NCBI GenBank assembly: GCA_024195585.1
Contig: SWBL01000139.1
Coordinates: 1-64,000, forward strand
Length of the DNA stretch: 64,000 bases
From: Aureobasidium sp. EXF-3400
Taxonomy: Eukaryota; Ascomycota; Dothideomycetes; Dothideales; Saccotheciaceae
Direction: 5' to 3'
Made by a program: the position numbers and the translations under genes. This document shows, in pieces, positions 42,704 through 53,995 of this stretch (within the stretch, counting starts at the first letter, position 1; every line of letters begins with the position of its first letter). Below the pieces are notes generated by a model. The model was not told the origin of the DNA and did no database searches. It saw nothing but the letters and a program-made list of their open reading frames with translations.

Positions 42704-44165
42704 TCATGACTTTTCTTGTGGCTTTTGTTGGTAGTACTCGTTGTCCGATGTTGAGGCCAGGGTGTCACCCTCCCAAGACTCGTCGACTGGGCTCCTTGCA
42801 CCAACTGAAGGGCTTCTGCTGGATGATGCTACCGAGGACGAAGAGCCGATGGTCCACTCATCACCACTGTCCATGCCGAAGTTGGCTGGATGGAAGTCGT
42901 CGTCAGCCAGGTCGGTGAGACCATAAGCATAGCCCTCTCTAGCCTCTCCGATTTCGACGTAGTCGTAATCCCAGCGGAACATCTTGCCAGGCTGCAATCT
43001 CGGCAGGAACTTGCCCTTGGCGATGTAGTAGGCACCAGCAGAAAGCAAGCTGCCACCGACAAGATCGACAGCGTAGTGGTGAGAAAGGTACATGGTAGAC
43101 CACCAAAGCCAGCCAGTGTAGATGATGAACAAGGGACGAAGCTTGGGGAAGGTGTGGCTCATGAACAAGGCTTCAATGGTGGCACATCCAGAGTGTAGCG
43201 AGGGGAAAGCACCAAAGACCATGGGCGAGGCGGTGAAGGTGGAAGTGTACAGATCAATGCCGAAAAGCTTGTCGATTGCGGCCAGACCGGCGGGAGAGCC
43301 TTGCATGGAATAGTTGGCAGGAGCAAGACCGTACATGTTCTCGTACCATGGAGGCGAGCAGGGGAAAAATAGCTGGATCATGACACCGGTCAAATTCATG
43401 TAACCAAAGGCTCTTGCAAAAGTGGGAGTAGTTCCAGGGGGACCGAAGAGGAACATGAGACCAGAGCAGACGAAGGGAGCACCGAAATGGGTGATGCCGT
43501 AAGGCAACCAGGCGAGGACATCGAGAACGACGGCCTTGTGGGCGGATAGGATGTTGCTCAAGTTTGCGCCGTAGAGGATGTTCTCAAGGGCAGGCAGTAC
43601 GCGAACCCAGATCGGAGGTCTGTATTTGCCGTCGATGAATCTGGCAAAGTAGCGTTAGCGTTGGCTGACGAGGAAAGAAGAAAGCAGGGAAAGTGTGAGA
43701 AGAATTGGGGAGAGATGGCACGTACTGGCAGGAGAAGAAGAAGACGAGCCATGCGGCAATTGGCAGAAATGGCAGGAAGAATTGGCGAGTGATGGGCAAC
43801 AGCAGCGACAGCATCAACAGCGTGGCCACGGCAGTCTTGACCATGGGACCGGGCGATTGGATAACGCAGAGGGCGAAGATGCCGACAATGGCAAGGAAGA
43901 TATATTGGGCATCGTAGACAGACCATTGATGCTGGCGGAGAGAGCGTAGTGTGTCTTTTGGGTTGAAGCTGGTCTGCAGGGCCGAGATGGACGACGAGGG
44001 CGTTTGTCTGCTTCGGATCTTTGAGCGTGTGCTGCGGAACTTGCGACGCAGGCGGTGTGGGAGGATGGCGGGTAGAGATGGAAGGAACTTGTTGCGCGTG
44101 AAGAAGCGTTGCGTCGACTCGCCGTCGTCGGCGCCCCCCAGGGCAAAGTATTTGCTGCTGCTCAT
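42704..44165 (-). CDS. AUR1: Inositol phosphorylceramide synthase (aureobasidin A target)
   Basis: Two exons, 43726-44165 and 42704-43640, with an 85-bp intron (43641-43725, GTACGT...CTAAC...CCAG), 458 aa. The cytosolic N-terminus is basic (HRLRRKFRSTRSKIRSR). Multiple membrane helices surround the lipid-phosphatase/PAP2-like catalytic triad motifs: FGAFPSLHSGC (His) and LSHHYAVDLVGG (His and Asp). The conserved LFFPCSPPWYENMYGL loop and WLPYGITHF are typical of Aur1. The tail is acidic and Ser-rich. The Golgi enzyme transfers phosphoinositol from PI to phytoceramide and is the target of aureobasidin A. The start at 44165 (MSSSKYFALGG) is preferred over an upstream in-frame ATG at 44276 because the residues between are uncharacteristic. 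Confidence 0.94.
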
Positions 44166-46014
44166 GTCTGCGAGTCCTGGAAAGTACGGATGAGGAATGT
44201 GCGGCTGGGTCGAGATACAGTAGCAAGCAGAACGGGAGCCGGGCACCAGTCGAGTCGAGTCGCGAAACAATGTCAAGACGGAGAGAGAAAAGTCACAGGC
44301 TGACGACCCAGGTGCTTAGGCCTACTACACTAGGATGCTCGGCCAGTTATGAAGTAACCATCGACTTTGGCTCTTTGGCGCGCTCGTCTCTCGGCAAGCG
44401 GCGCAACCGCTGCGCGACCGAATCCCGTCTCCGTCCTAATTTCCAATCCTCACCCTATCATTCCACCGCAAACATCAATGCTCGCCCCAGGTCGCGTGCA
44501 CTCATCCGCCCCAACCTCATCAACCGACACTTCTCTGCTCCAATTCACTCTGTCCATCTCTACAGAACCATCTCTATCTGTTCCACAGTAAACTCAACAT
44601 AGCTACCTACTCTGACCGGCTGCTCTCGGAAGCTGGCCTAGCCGTCATCATAACCTTGCCCAAGCCCTGCTACCAAGCCTCGCTCGTCATGCCAACAACC
44701 AGATGCATCAACCAACATCAATCATGTGCAGACAAACTCACCGGGGCTCATCAAGCATCCGTCCTTCGCTCCTCCAATCCTACCGTATTCCTGCCGTATA
44801 ATCCTCCTTTCTCATTAAGCTGATGCCTGAAATCCAAAGATCGCCAGTAATCATTTCTCAAGCGTCGTTGATCGCAAACAGATAGCATTGGCGGTTAAAA
44901 ACAACGACCCTCGAGTCGTGAAATAGGTAGTACCACTCAAAAGCTGTAGCTATCTCTGTTCACAGCCACCGTTTCTCGACGATCCAACAGCGACAAGAGG
45001 CAACTTTTAGACGTATCCGTTTCTTATCGCAGGCTTCCCTTGGCTACAATCTTCTGCGTCCTCGTTTCACAATTAAGGCTGCATCCTGCAACCAGGGGGG
45101 TCACAATCGATAAACACTCCATTTGTCTGTTGGTGCTTGGTATTTTGCGTCCATTTAGTTCATGCACGCTCACGCGACGAAACGCTTTTGTTTATGCTCC
45201 TTGTTCTCTCCCTTGAGCACAAACCAATTTTCTGTCACCGGCTTCTTCTCTCACCGTCTAGACGCCCGACCAAAAATCTCTGCTTCCTAACTGCCGTTTA
45301 GAGCCATTTGCGGTGAGAGAAAAAACATGCTCGCGACCAGACCCTTGGTGGCACGGGAAGGCTCGTCGGCCGAGTTCGAGGTCCGTCCTTTTGGTTTTGA
45401 TGGTTCGGAGCTTCGGAAAGCAATTTTGCTCTCCTTCTTGCCGAGATTAATTATGCAAAAACTTTGGAGTCTTTGTGCAACGAAGCCACTCAAAAATCTT
45501 CTGTGAGAAAAGACGAAAAGAAGATGGAGAAAAAAGATGCAGGTACTTGCAGATCAAACACTGGTTCTTTCGCGTGACACCGCATTTCAACCCCCTTGCA
45601 TACCCCAGTGCTTTCTGCAAAACATCCAACCCGTGTGGAGGTTGAGCACGGAGAGAGCATCTCCCGTGTTGTTGTTCCCCCCTTAGGGGGTTCTCGTTGA
45701 CTCGGTGACCACTGACCACTGTCGTTGAACATTGGTGATCTCTCGCCATTGACAGATTCAAAAGCACAGATCGTGGTTTCTTGATTCCGGATTCTGCAGT
45801 TGGCAGAACCGGTGACCAGTGTCTGTTCCATCAAAATTATCTGGACTGTTCTGGCAAGATGGAACAAACGGCCTTTGGCAATATCACAGGTGAAAGGGGA
45901 GCGAGGCCCGTGTGGATAAGAGTATATGGCAGGTAAAATGTAAAATTCATGGGTGTTGAAAAAAACACCATATGATCGTCTGTAAAAGAAGAAGAGAATT
46001 GAAAAAAAAAATCC

Positions 46015-46046
<32 letters not shown>

Positions 46047-46320
46047 GGGCATCGAAATCCTGCTCTGTTGCTCGCTCTGTGCCGTAATCATCAAAACATC
46101 CAAAAACTCCATCTAAAAAGATCCAAGGTACATGTAAACCTCTGTTCTCAATCGCTCTTCAAAGTCATAATCCATCGCTTTTCCTTCAATCCTCATGCCT
46201 GTATTCTGCACATGAGATCCTTGAGTTCATGTCCATCCGAATGCTGTAGTCGTTAAAAGTCATTTATGTTGTCTCGCTTCATTGACAAGTTCTGTGTCCG
46301 TCATCATGAACTTCATGGCC
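44166..46320. other. Long intergenic region upstream of AUR1
   Basis: 2.15 kb holding the AUR1 promoter on the left and the probable 3' UTR of the zinc-finger gene on the right. No open frame here has family features; the longest (125 codons, 45490-45867, minus strand) is low in coding character. It contains an A10 run and a (CTG)10 tract at 46002-46045. Confidence 0.5.
46016..46045 (+). repeat. (CTG)10 microsatellite
   Basis: Ten perfect CTG units (CAG on the strand of the zinc-finger gene) lie about 275 bp past that gene's stop codon, preceded at 46002-46011 by an A10 run. It probably lies in the 3' UTR and is a likely length polymorphism. Confidence 0.95.
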
Positions 46321-48309
46321 TCAATGGCTCTCGAGCCATGCATCCAGGCTGGCATTGAATAGCGAGTCGCCAGGACCGCCGTAAATGCTAGGGTTGAACT
46401 CGAGCATATCTTCCGAGCCCATGAATGCGCTCTCAGCAGCATGAGTTGCATTTGGTGAGAAATCGTCCTTCTCGTCGACGCTGTGGCTTGAAGATGTTGC
46501 TGCAGGCGACAAACATTCGTCCTCTTCAATGATGATAGGTTTGCAGTCGACAGAGGAGAAGCTGAATGTGTTTTCGCTTGAGCCAAAGGGTTGACTCGGG
46601 CATTGAGAGCTTGGTGGAGGACTGTGAGGGAGCTGAGGAGGAGATGAAGCTGCTACCTTGATGTCTACTTGGGGTAGAGAGCTAAGGTCGGTGGCAGTGT
46701 ATTTGTACTCCTTCTTCGGTGAAGTGTTGCCAGTTGAGAAAGGCGACGTAGGAGGTGTGTAGTGGGACAACTCTGCAACTGGGTACTTGCCCTCTGGTTG
46801 TTGGTAATCGGTAAAGTCCTCGGTATCGAATTCGTCGTTGACGTTGGCTGCAGGTGTGCTGGGATAGCTGGCTTCGCTGGCTGAAGAGCTTGCATAGGCA
46901 GTGAACTGTGAAATTCTGCGTGCGTTGATCTCCCTCTGGTGGGCGGCTCTCTCGAGTCGCTCAGAAATGTCGTAGGTGTTCTTGCGAGGACGACCACGTC
47001 TGACCTGAGAACGCTCGAAGCCTGGAAGGGCACCGTCACAGACACCACGTTGACGGTGGCGTGTGAGAGCATCTTGTCTTGCGAAGCCGTTGCCGCAAGG
47101 GCACTTATGAGGCTTGTCACCACTGTGAATCTTTGCGTGACGCTTCAGATCGTGCTGTCTAACGAAGCACTTGCCGCAGTGGTTGCACTTGAATTGGCGA
47201 TCGCCAAGATGGGTCTGGACGTGGGCGCGGATGTTCTCCTTGCGGCCAAACTTCTTGTTGCATCCATCGAAGAGACAAGTCCACTTCCCATCGCAGTGAT
47301 CCTGAGGGCTGATGTAGCGTTGAACTTCCTGAGGCGAGATGCCAGTGTCCTCGATGCTAGCGTCAATGTCGAGAGTCTGCAGCATAGCCTCACGAGGAGA
47401 AACTGCTGACCGTTGAGGGGAATCTGTGTAGTAGCTCATGTTGGAAGCAGCTTCACTAGGGAGCATCACTGAGTCATGAGCGTAAGTTGCGTGGCTGGGA
47501 GCAGGCGAAAGAGCTTCGTAAACAGTAGGCATGGGGTTGAACTTGCCGTCCATGGGAGAGCGCATGGGTGAGCTGGGATCGACCATGGATGATGTGTACG
47601 AGGGTGTACATGAGTAGTCACCAGCAAAGGACTCTGCGTAGACGGAGCTGTTGTCTTGGTAGGGTTCCTGGACTTGGACAACGGGAACATTGGCGTATTG
47701 GACTGGCATTGGCGAGATTCCAGGGTGCATGGGGGAGACTGAAACCGAGTTTGGCATAGGCGAGACGTCTAGAAGAGGTCCTTCAGGATGGCCAGACATA
47801 GATTGCTGGTAGTTGGAGCAAGGAGTTGTTGGCCGTGTGGCAACAATGATGGGAGTGTTGGGCATTTGAGGTTGCGATTGAGAAAGTGGTGTTTGAGGAA
47901 CATAACCATATGTGCGGTAAACAGTCTGGATATGTTGTTCAAGGTTCAGGATGGCTTGCTTCGCTTGCTCTGCAGAAGCAATGTCCTGTTCCATGAAGGC
48001 TGGTCTGAAAAAGTGCTGTTGGTTAGGGTCCATGTGGTATAGTCCCGGCTGGTATGGTCTGTGCTGCTGCGTTTCTTGCACGGAATGCTGTGATGATGGT
48101 CGTTGTTGGTTAGTTGGCATACTTACCTCCTGTCGTGAAAGGAGAGTTATGCCCTGGTCGATGCTCAGTCCGCGGCGGTGGCCAGATGGACGTTGTCTTG
48201 ACGAGGCAGACATGTGTGTGTTGATCATCGGGACCTCGAGCGAGTTCTGTCTTCTGTGTAGTTGACGTCGTCGTTGGATGCTCGAGGTCGGGTTGTGAGT
48301 TGACAGCAT
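46321..48309 (-). CDS. C2H2 zinc-finger transcription factor, Ace2/Swi5-like
   Basis: Single exon of 662 aa. Three contiguous zinc fingers lie at about residues 339-421: WTCLFDGCNKKFGRKENIRAH, FKCNHCGKCFVRQHDLKRH and HKCPCGNGFARQDALTRHRQRG. The third has the shortened CPC spacing characteristic of the Swi5/Ace2 group. A basic stretch (RRGRPRKNTYD) follows. The N-terminal half is Gln/Pro/Ser-rich with many SP sites (for example DVSPMPNSVSVSPMHPGISPMP), consistent with CDK/MAPK control. The C-terminal part is acidic and Ser/Pro-rich (IIIEEDECLSP). Filamentous-fungal members act in morphogenesis and septation or in metabolic control; which applies here is unknown. RPC9 is divergent across about 700 bp. 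Confidence 0.88.
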   Translation of the reverse strand: MLSTHNPTSSIQRRRQLHRRQNSLEVPMINTHMSASSRQRPSGHRRGLSIDQGITLLSRQEVSMPTNQQRPSSQHSVQETQQHRPYQPGLYHMDPNQQHFFRPAFMEQDIASAEQAKQAILNLEQHIQTVYRTYGYVPQTPLSQSQPQMPNTPIIVATRPTTPCSNYQQSMSGHPEGPLLDVSPMPNSVSVSPMHPGISPMPVQYANVPVVQVQEPYQDNSSVYAESFAGDYSCTPSYTSSMVDPSSPMRSPMDGKFNPMPTVYEALSPAPSHATYAHDSVMLPSEAASNMSYYTDSPQRSAVSPREAMLQTLDIDASIEDTGISPQEVQRYISPQDHCDGKWTCLFDGCNKKFGRKENIRAHVQTHLGDRQFKCNHCGKCFVRQHDLKRHAKIHSGDKPHKCPCGNGFARQDALTRHRQRGVCDGALPGFERSQVRRGRPRKNTYDISERLERAAHQREINARRISQFTAYASSSASEASYPSTPAANVNDEFDTEDFTDYQQPEGKYPVAELSHYTPPTSPFSTGNTSPKKEYKYTATDLSSLPQVDIKVAASSPPQLPHSPPPSSQCPSQPFGSSENTFSFSSVDCKPIIIEEDECLSPAATSSSHSVDEKDDFSPNATHAAESAFMGSEDMLEFNPSIYGGPGDSLFNASLDAWLESH

Positions 48310-49012
48310 TTTGGTGGTGAAAGATTGAGTCCGGATGGGGTTAGTTGTCGAATTGGTCGAGGATAAGTTAATATCTCGGTATTCCGGATCTGTGAAGGCA
48401 TTGGATTAGTACATGGATGTTATACAGTTGGCAAGAAGCAAGCAATGCATACCTCACGCAGTGCAAGCCGCGTCCGCCGGGCGGAAGAGTGTCTTAGAGT
48501 CTGATCAGGCGCGTCGCACTAGAGCGAAGCTTGGTAGAGTGGTATATGGGGCCCAACGGCCTTGTGGATGGATGGTTTGGAGGTGTTTATCTCGCAAAGG
48601 AGACTGAAATTGGATCTCGCAGATAGATGATATCTACAGGCTTTTGGAGGGGAGGAGTATACAGGAATGAAATGCGGACGGGCTTGAGGCCTTCTAATGA
48701 GGCCTTTGCTTACATGGGGAGCGTCTCTGGCGCTGGTTGCTAGGTGAAGCAGGACCATCTGTTGACGTTGCTGCGCAACGTGCAACGCCATGCACCATGA
48801 CGAGCCGAAATCTTGGTTTCGTCCCGCTCCTTTTTGGGGCCGCTGTCGTTCTCTCCACCATGAGCCGAAGGCGGTGAGCTGCATCGAGATTACAGATGAT
48901 CAGATAAGATCTTCTCGTCCTTTAGCATGTGAAAGCGGTCCCAGAATTTGTCGCTGCTCAGTTGACGCTTTCCAAACTTGACGTCGCATCGACTCTCTCG
49001 CAACCACCAGAT
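48310..49012. promoter_or_regulatory. Divergent upstream region of the zinc-finger gene and RPC9
   Basis: 703 bp between two start codons. No specific motif is claimed and no ORF of interest is present. Confidence 0.4.
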
Positions 49013-49586
49013 ATGAAGGTACGCTCTCCGTCGTCAAGAGAAGGCCCCTGAGCTGACTCTCCAAGATCCTGGATGCCGGTACCGAAGTCCTCGATGACTA
49101 CGATGTCCTCAAGTTCATTCGCGACAAGCGCGCTCAAATCAAGGCCGAAAAGGACCAAGCAAAAGAAGAAGGTCGACCCAATACACACAGGCCCGCCAAC
49201 TTCATGAAGTCATTACAAAAGGTATGCTAATTCCGAGTCGCAATTTATCGCTTCTCGTGCTCATACATAACCAGCACGAAGAACATCTCAGCGACAAGGA
49301 CCGCCCTTTCTTGAACAACCCTAAGTACGACAACGACTCGCAATACCTGAACAAGTTGATGCAAACTCTGGGTCCGAGAGTGCATCTGACAAAATCCGAA
49401 TACTTGATTCTCGCCAACCAACGCCCTTACAGACGCGCCCACCTTGCCGCCATGATCGAAGATGCCGATACCCGCTTCACTCCGGAAGAGCAAAATTTCA
49501 TTAGAGATACTGTGGCCGAGATCCTGGGTTTCCCAGAGGAAGATGGCCCCAACTTGGACGCCAAACCTGTCGAAATCAAAGGCTGA
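49013..49586 (+). CDS. RPC9: RNA polymerase III subunit RPC9 (Rpc17/CGRP-RCP family)
   Basis: Three exons: 49013-49018 (only ATG-AAG), 49066-49221 and 49275-49586, giving 157 aa. Introns are 47 bp (GTACGC...CTGAC...CAAG) and 53 bp (GTATGC...CCAG). Joining the two-codon exon yields MKILDAGTEVLDDYDVLKFI, the expected N-terminus of the family. Later landmarks are HEEHLSDKDRPF, YLILANQRPYRRAHLAAMIEDADTRF and FIRDTVAEILG, the HRDC-like helical domain that pairs with RPC8 in the Pol III stalk. The protein therefore works in nuclear tRNA and 5S rRNA transcription. The microexon makes this gene prone to mis-annotation with a downstream start. Confidence 0.88.
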
Positions 49587-50288
49587 AGAGATATGCCTCG
49601 TCAACACAAGAGAAAATCAGACCAAGAGACCCAGTGACATTCTGAGACAGTCCAATTCTACGGCTGCTCCGTTGCTTGTCAGAGATTGGTGCGACACGCT
49701 ACACTCTGCCCAGAGGAAGCTGCGCGAATGGGAACCGGTCGAAGATGGAAGATTCTGAGGACGACGAAAATATGTGGTATAAGACACCACGCAACACGCG
49801 GAACAAGATATCGCATGGACCAGGCCAGCAGGAGTCCAGAAGCTCGACCTGACGCGGCAGTCGATCACAGATCGCGGCTAGGTCTTGTCCTCGAGCCGTC
49901 GATTTATGTAGATCTATGTAGATGCGTGCCCGCCGTCATTTTCGCAGGCCGCAGTTGTCAACATTGCACAAAGGACACGATTGCTCCGTCTTCTAGCAGC
50001 ACTCTAGTCTCTAGCCTCGAACAAGCCGTTCAGCTCTTGTTTGTTCCCAGTTTTTTCTGCCGAGGTTTAAGAAAACCCGGCAGCTATCGGGCTTGTCGGT
50101 CTTTCAGCTCACTTTTTCGACGCCATGTCAACAGCCATTTGTACGCTATCACCGTTGCGATAAGCAACCACCTAACCTTCTATCGCATCCAACGCAATGC
50201 AGGCAAAAAAAAAAAAAAAAAAAGACTTGTCATACCAGTGTAGACAAAAAAAAAGACTTGACTATGTACAATGGCGATTCCCAACCTA
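49587..50288. other. Convergent intergenic region with A-tracts
   Basis: 702 bp between the RPC9 and antiporter stops. It contains A19 (50205-50223) and A9 (50246-50254), each followed by GACTTG, in a duplicated-looking arrangement. A rightward frame through here (49686-50243) lacks any recognisable feature and is not called. Confidence 0.5.
50205..50260 (+). repeat. Tandem A-tract/GACTTG arrangement
   Basis: A19-GACTTG, then a 16-base spacer, then A9-GACTTG. It could be slippage plus a short duplication or the remains of a poly(A)-tailed insertion; no element upstream of the tract was recognised. Confidence 0.7.
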
Positions 50289-52084
50289 CTAACACTCAAC
50301 TCCCCATCCGCCGAGCGGATCAGGTTTTGTTGTATTTGTTGCTCTAGCCTTTTGAAGTCTCCTGACTCTGTTCGTCATTGCACCGATACTTACAGGCCCA
50401 ATGATTGTGCAGAGCAGAATTGCCCAGGTGGCTACGAGAAAAATATCTGAACTGCCGCCCCCTTCCACGGTGCCAAACACACCATTGCTTTCTGCTAGTG
50501 AAGAAATCAGAAACCCGATTTCGCCTCGCGCTACCATGGCACTTCCTAGCATCAGAGATGGGTATAGCGATTGTGGTTTAGGCAGCTTGCGAGGTGCTTG
50601 TCTCTTGCGTTTGGAATTTGCAGAAGGCGTCTGCTGCTGTTCGCTTCTCGACCCGACTGTGGTTTCACCGGTTGTAGTTGTCTCGGTGGGTCGCTGACCT
50701 TCGGGCAATTGAACTTTGGCTGGTGTGCTTGTGAAACGGAGGAGCACAAGACCGCAGGCCAACTTGCCCAGCAACATGAGGATGGTATAGACGATCCCTC
50801 GCCAAACTATGGCACCGCGGAACATTTGAGTGATGGGAATGGAGAAGCCAATTGATGCCTATATATTTGTTAGTGTGTAGGACTACGATAAGGGTCAATA
50901 TGATACATACGAAGAAGAACGGCTTGAGTATAGAGTCCACGGCCGGTGCATACATGTGTTCGTAAATCACTGCGCCCTTCAACCTATCATGCGTCTGTGA
51001 GGCAGGTTGTCCAATTACTGTTTCTTTAGTCGTAGGAGGCGAGACACTAGACGATGAAGGTCCTGAAAATGTGACTTGACTTGCAGCCGAAGCAGAGGCC
51101 TTCTTCCCTTTGTGAGTCTTCTTCACTGTCGTAGGACTCGAGCGTTGCTCTTGTAGCGTCGTGCTGACAAGAGCATCCCGCCAATTGATGACGGCTCCAG
51201 CAATGTAAGCTGCAAACAGATTGGATGTGCCAGCATAAGTCGATCCAGTGACAAGTCCCAACAGGACCAAGGTGTGACATACAAAAGCTACAACCGGTGT
51301 ACAAGCCCATTTACGAAATCTCGACGGCTCCTTCTCCTTGTACCCGGTACTCGCGATTCTTGAAAACAGATGTTTTGTGATCGGCTTCACAATCGCCCAG
51401 CAGATAGCAGGCACAACGACAGCAAATGCGATGGATACGAACACAGGCCTAACCACCGTCACAGCTGAGAATGAATCGGCAGATCGTCCAAGGTTCGATA
51501 TAACTTGGACCATAACAAGCCCCGCCACGTCATCTAGCATCGCGGCACTAGACAAGATGACACCTAGTCTGCTCTTGTCCAGACCGCTAGTGCTAAGAAT
51601 GGTAAATGTCGTTCCCAAGGAAGTGGAACACAACGCGGCTCCAGCAGCGAAAGCCTGGACAGGTGTAGCTCCTAGCAGTCCCATCAAAACATAGGATATG
51701 CCAATGGGCAATGTAATACCTATGAGAGCCACAAGTCCAGAAAGGTAAATATTAGATCGCAGAGATGCGAACGAGGTTGACAGGCCACCTTCAAGAAGTA
51801 TCAGCAACCATGCTTATATCGATATTTGAGAACTACTCACCTTCGTAGACTATAAGAATTAATCCAAGATAACCTACTTGCATCACTGTATCTTGCACCT
51901 CCTGAGAGAGCCAGTTCGCACCTGGCGTGCCCCATGCCACTCCAACCAAGATTTGACCCACAAGGCCACAGTAGATGGCATTATCGAGAATCCAGTTGAT
52001 ACCATTGAGGATGAGCAGAAATGATGCCTGGATCAGTATCGTGACAATTCCAGGTTCGTGGTAGGGCAGGGCAGCCAACGACAT
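50289..52084 (-). CDS. Sodium/hydrogen exchanger family (CPA-type) membrane antiporter
   Basis: Three exons: 51841-52084, 50911-51788 and 50289-50858. Each intron is 52 bp (GTGAGT...GAAG and GTATGT...ATAG), product 563 aa. The start at 52084 (MSLAALPYHEPG) is the first ATG of the frame. About 11-12 hydrophobic helices are visible, with ILVGVAWGTPGANWLS, YLGLILIVYEGGLSTSF, LCSTSLGTTFTILSTSG and the ion-binding acidic pair in AAMLDDVAGLVMV. The Asp-Asp pair is typical of electrogenic CPA2-like exchangers. A hydrophilic Ser/Thr/Lys-rich loop of ~60 residues and a second polar insertion (~290-440) interrupt the C-terminal half. MVARGEIGFLISSLAE is the conserved C-terminal core helix with Arg-Gly-Glu. 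Ion specificity (Na+ or K+) and membrane are unknown. Confidence 0.87.
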
Positions 52085-52644
52085 GGCTGGCGACACAAAG
52101 AATCCGAGCGAGCGCGATGAGATATCTAACCGCCTCCTAGCGGAGACTTAAGCTTGAGTAAAGGGAGTCATTAGGGGACATCGGACTGGTATAAGTAATT
52201 TCATTGTTCTTGTGGATCATGGTCCAGCCACGCACGTCGACGCTTTGTCATCTCACTTGGCGCCAAGGGCGCTCATAGGGCTGCGTTCTTGGCAGCGCAA
52301 GATTTTGTTCGCCTAAGTTTCTCCCAGGAGACGAGGTAAGTATAAGAGAGACAGTGATGAGCACATGGGAATGTGTGATGAATTGCGTGACTAATGTCTA
52401 AACAGTAAAAAAGCGATGTAGGTCTCCAGTCGACCGCCATAATACCTTGCTATAGAGACAAGACCTGCCTATCATGATCATGCCTAGAAGACACGTAAAC
52501 GAACATGTCACTTTCGCTCAAAGACATCTCAAGACACGCCCAGTAAGTCACCAGAATAAAAATTGATAACGATCATATCTTGCCTAGTGGAACACACCAA
52601 ATCCGATTGCTCCTTCCATCCAATTTCTTCTTCACCCACTTTAT
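52085..52644. other. Intergenic, antiporter promoter
   Basis: 560 bp between the antiporter start and the end of the Par32-like gene (both leftward). Nothing recognisable. Confidence 0.5.
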
Positions 52645-53195
52645 TTATCCTTCAACCACGTCCCTGTCCTCGACTTCCGCAATCTCATCTTGATTCAAGT
52701 TCTTTCGCTTGTTCAGACTGCCTCTTCTGAAGAAGTCTTTGATGGCATCTGCCTTTGACGTTTCGCCATTGTTGCTAGAGTGCAAGGACCAATTACTATG
52801 AGTACTTGATCTGCGGCGATTGTGTTCTTCCAAAGCTAGAAAACTTTCTGTTAGATGAATGTCTCTGCTACTGTAGAAATAACGTTCTCACGCAAGACTG
52901 CAAAGAGCTGTGGAGGAATGAAGCTAAGAGAGAAGAATGAGGAACATACCATCGTACTCTTCATTGCTCGAAGCTTTCTTCAACTCTTCCTTGATTTCTT
53001 CTGGCGGGACTAAAGTGGTTCAAAACTTCAGTTAGTCTGGAGCTTTAGAGAGATCATGGCATTTTGTAAGTTGACTGGAAACGATCGCAATGTAAGAGAC
53101 GCACTCATGTTTCCTGCGCCCCCACGACCTATCGAAACCCGGTGTGGTGGAGACACAATCGGTTGCTCTCCACTACTCCTCCTGCCGGATGCCAT
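52645..53195 (-). CDS. Small GRGGAGN-motif protein (DUF3602, Par32-like)
   Basis: Three exons, 53105-53195, 52950-53009 and 52645-52835, with unusually long introns for the window (95 and 114 bp), product 113 aa. The exons were found by chaining phases; no single open frame covers the gene. The N-terminus reads MASGRRSSGEQPIVSPPHRVS, then the family signature GRGGAGN at residues 23-29, IPPEEIKEELKKASSNEEYDALEEHNRRRS, a Ser/Asn-rich middle, FFRRGSLNKRKN and an acidic end. Yeast Par32 carries several such motifs and controls ammonium permeases downstream of TORC1. This one-motif fungal relative is only inferred to act similarly. The many SP and RRxS sites suggest phosphorylation. Confidence 0.78.
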
Positions 53196-53995
53196 GGCTT
53201 GCTGTTGTTAATGTTGTCTTTTCGCTATCTCGAAAAGCAACGTTCGCGGATGGTTATGGCAGTCTGACTTCTGCCACCTTGCGGGCGCGTAATTACGAGT
53301 TGTCGTCAAACGACGATCGGATTATCTATAAGGAAGGTCTTGCTAACATATCATCTACCAGATGGGTTCGTTGGTCGTTTGACACTCGAGATGGAAAACC
53401 AAAGGAAGGAAACATGCGACTTTCACCCTCTCTTTACTTCTTGGCCCAGTTCTCCTACTTTTCTCCAACTTCTGCTGCAATGTCCGATGATGATCTTTGG
53501 AGAATACCGCGGCATGGTGTTGATCACGCCAAAGCAAAAATGCCCATCTGACCAAAAAGTATATTTTCTATTTTGACAGGTACGTCATTGTACTGAACCT
53601 CCTACCATTGATTAGTGAGCTCGCCTTTACCTGAACAAGGACAATAAAAGAGGAATAGAAGATTGGATGAAAGGCCATCTTGTATCTACGTAATCGTCAA
53701 AAGAGCGTTCTCATTTACATGGAGCAGAAGGCACTGAATTGCAGAGCACATATTGATGTCCTACAGCTTCACATCAGAAAATAACAAACAACAATAAGGT
53801 AAAAAGTGATAACAAATCTATTAATGTCCATTACTGCGAATTATCCGTTGCTTGTTACCGTGCAATCGATCGTTAGAGTCGTCATTCACCTCCTAAATAC
53901 CTCCTAAATACCTCCCAATATGCATCCTTGCTCTTCTCTTCCTGTTCCTGCGGGTTTGTGGTCTATCGAAATATGCTCACGTCCGTAGTGCCAAT
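53196..53995. other. Intergenic, no gene recognised
   Basis: 800 bp. A short rightward frame (53144-53551) partly overlaps exon 1 of the Par32-like gene in antisense and has no features. The right end is the 3' flank of the opsin gene; a duplicated CTCCTAAATAC word occurs at 53890-53911. Confidence 0.5.

Noticed and set aside
45490..45867. 125-codon leftward frame upstream of AUR1
   Set aside because: Low coding character, no conserved motif; probably 3' UTR of the zinc-finger gene or promoter DNA.
49686..50243. 185-codon rightward frame after RPC9
   Set aside because: No recognisable feature; it ends by running through the A19 tract as poly-lysine.
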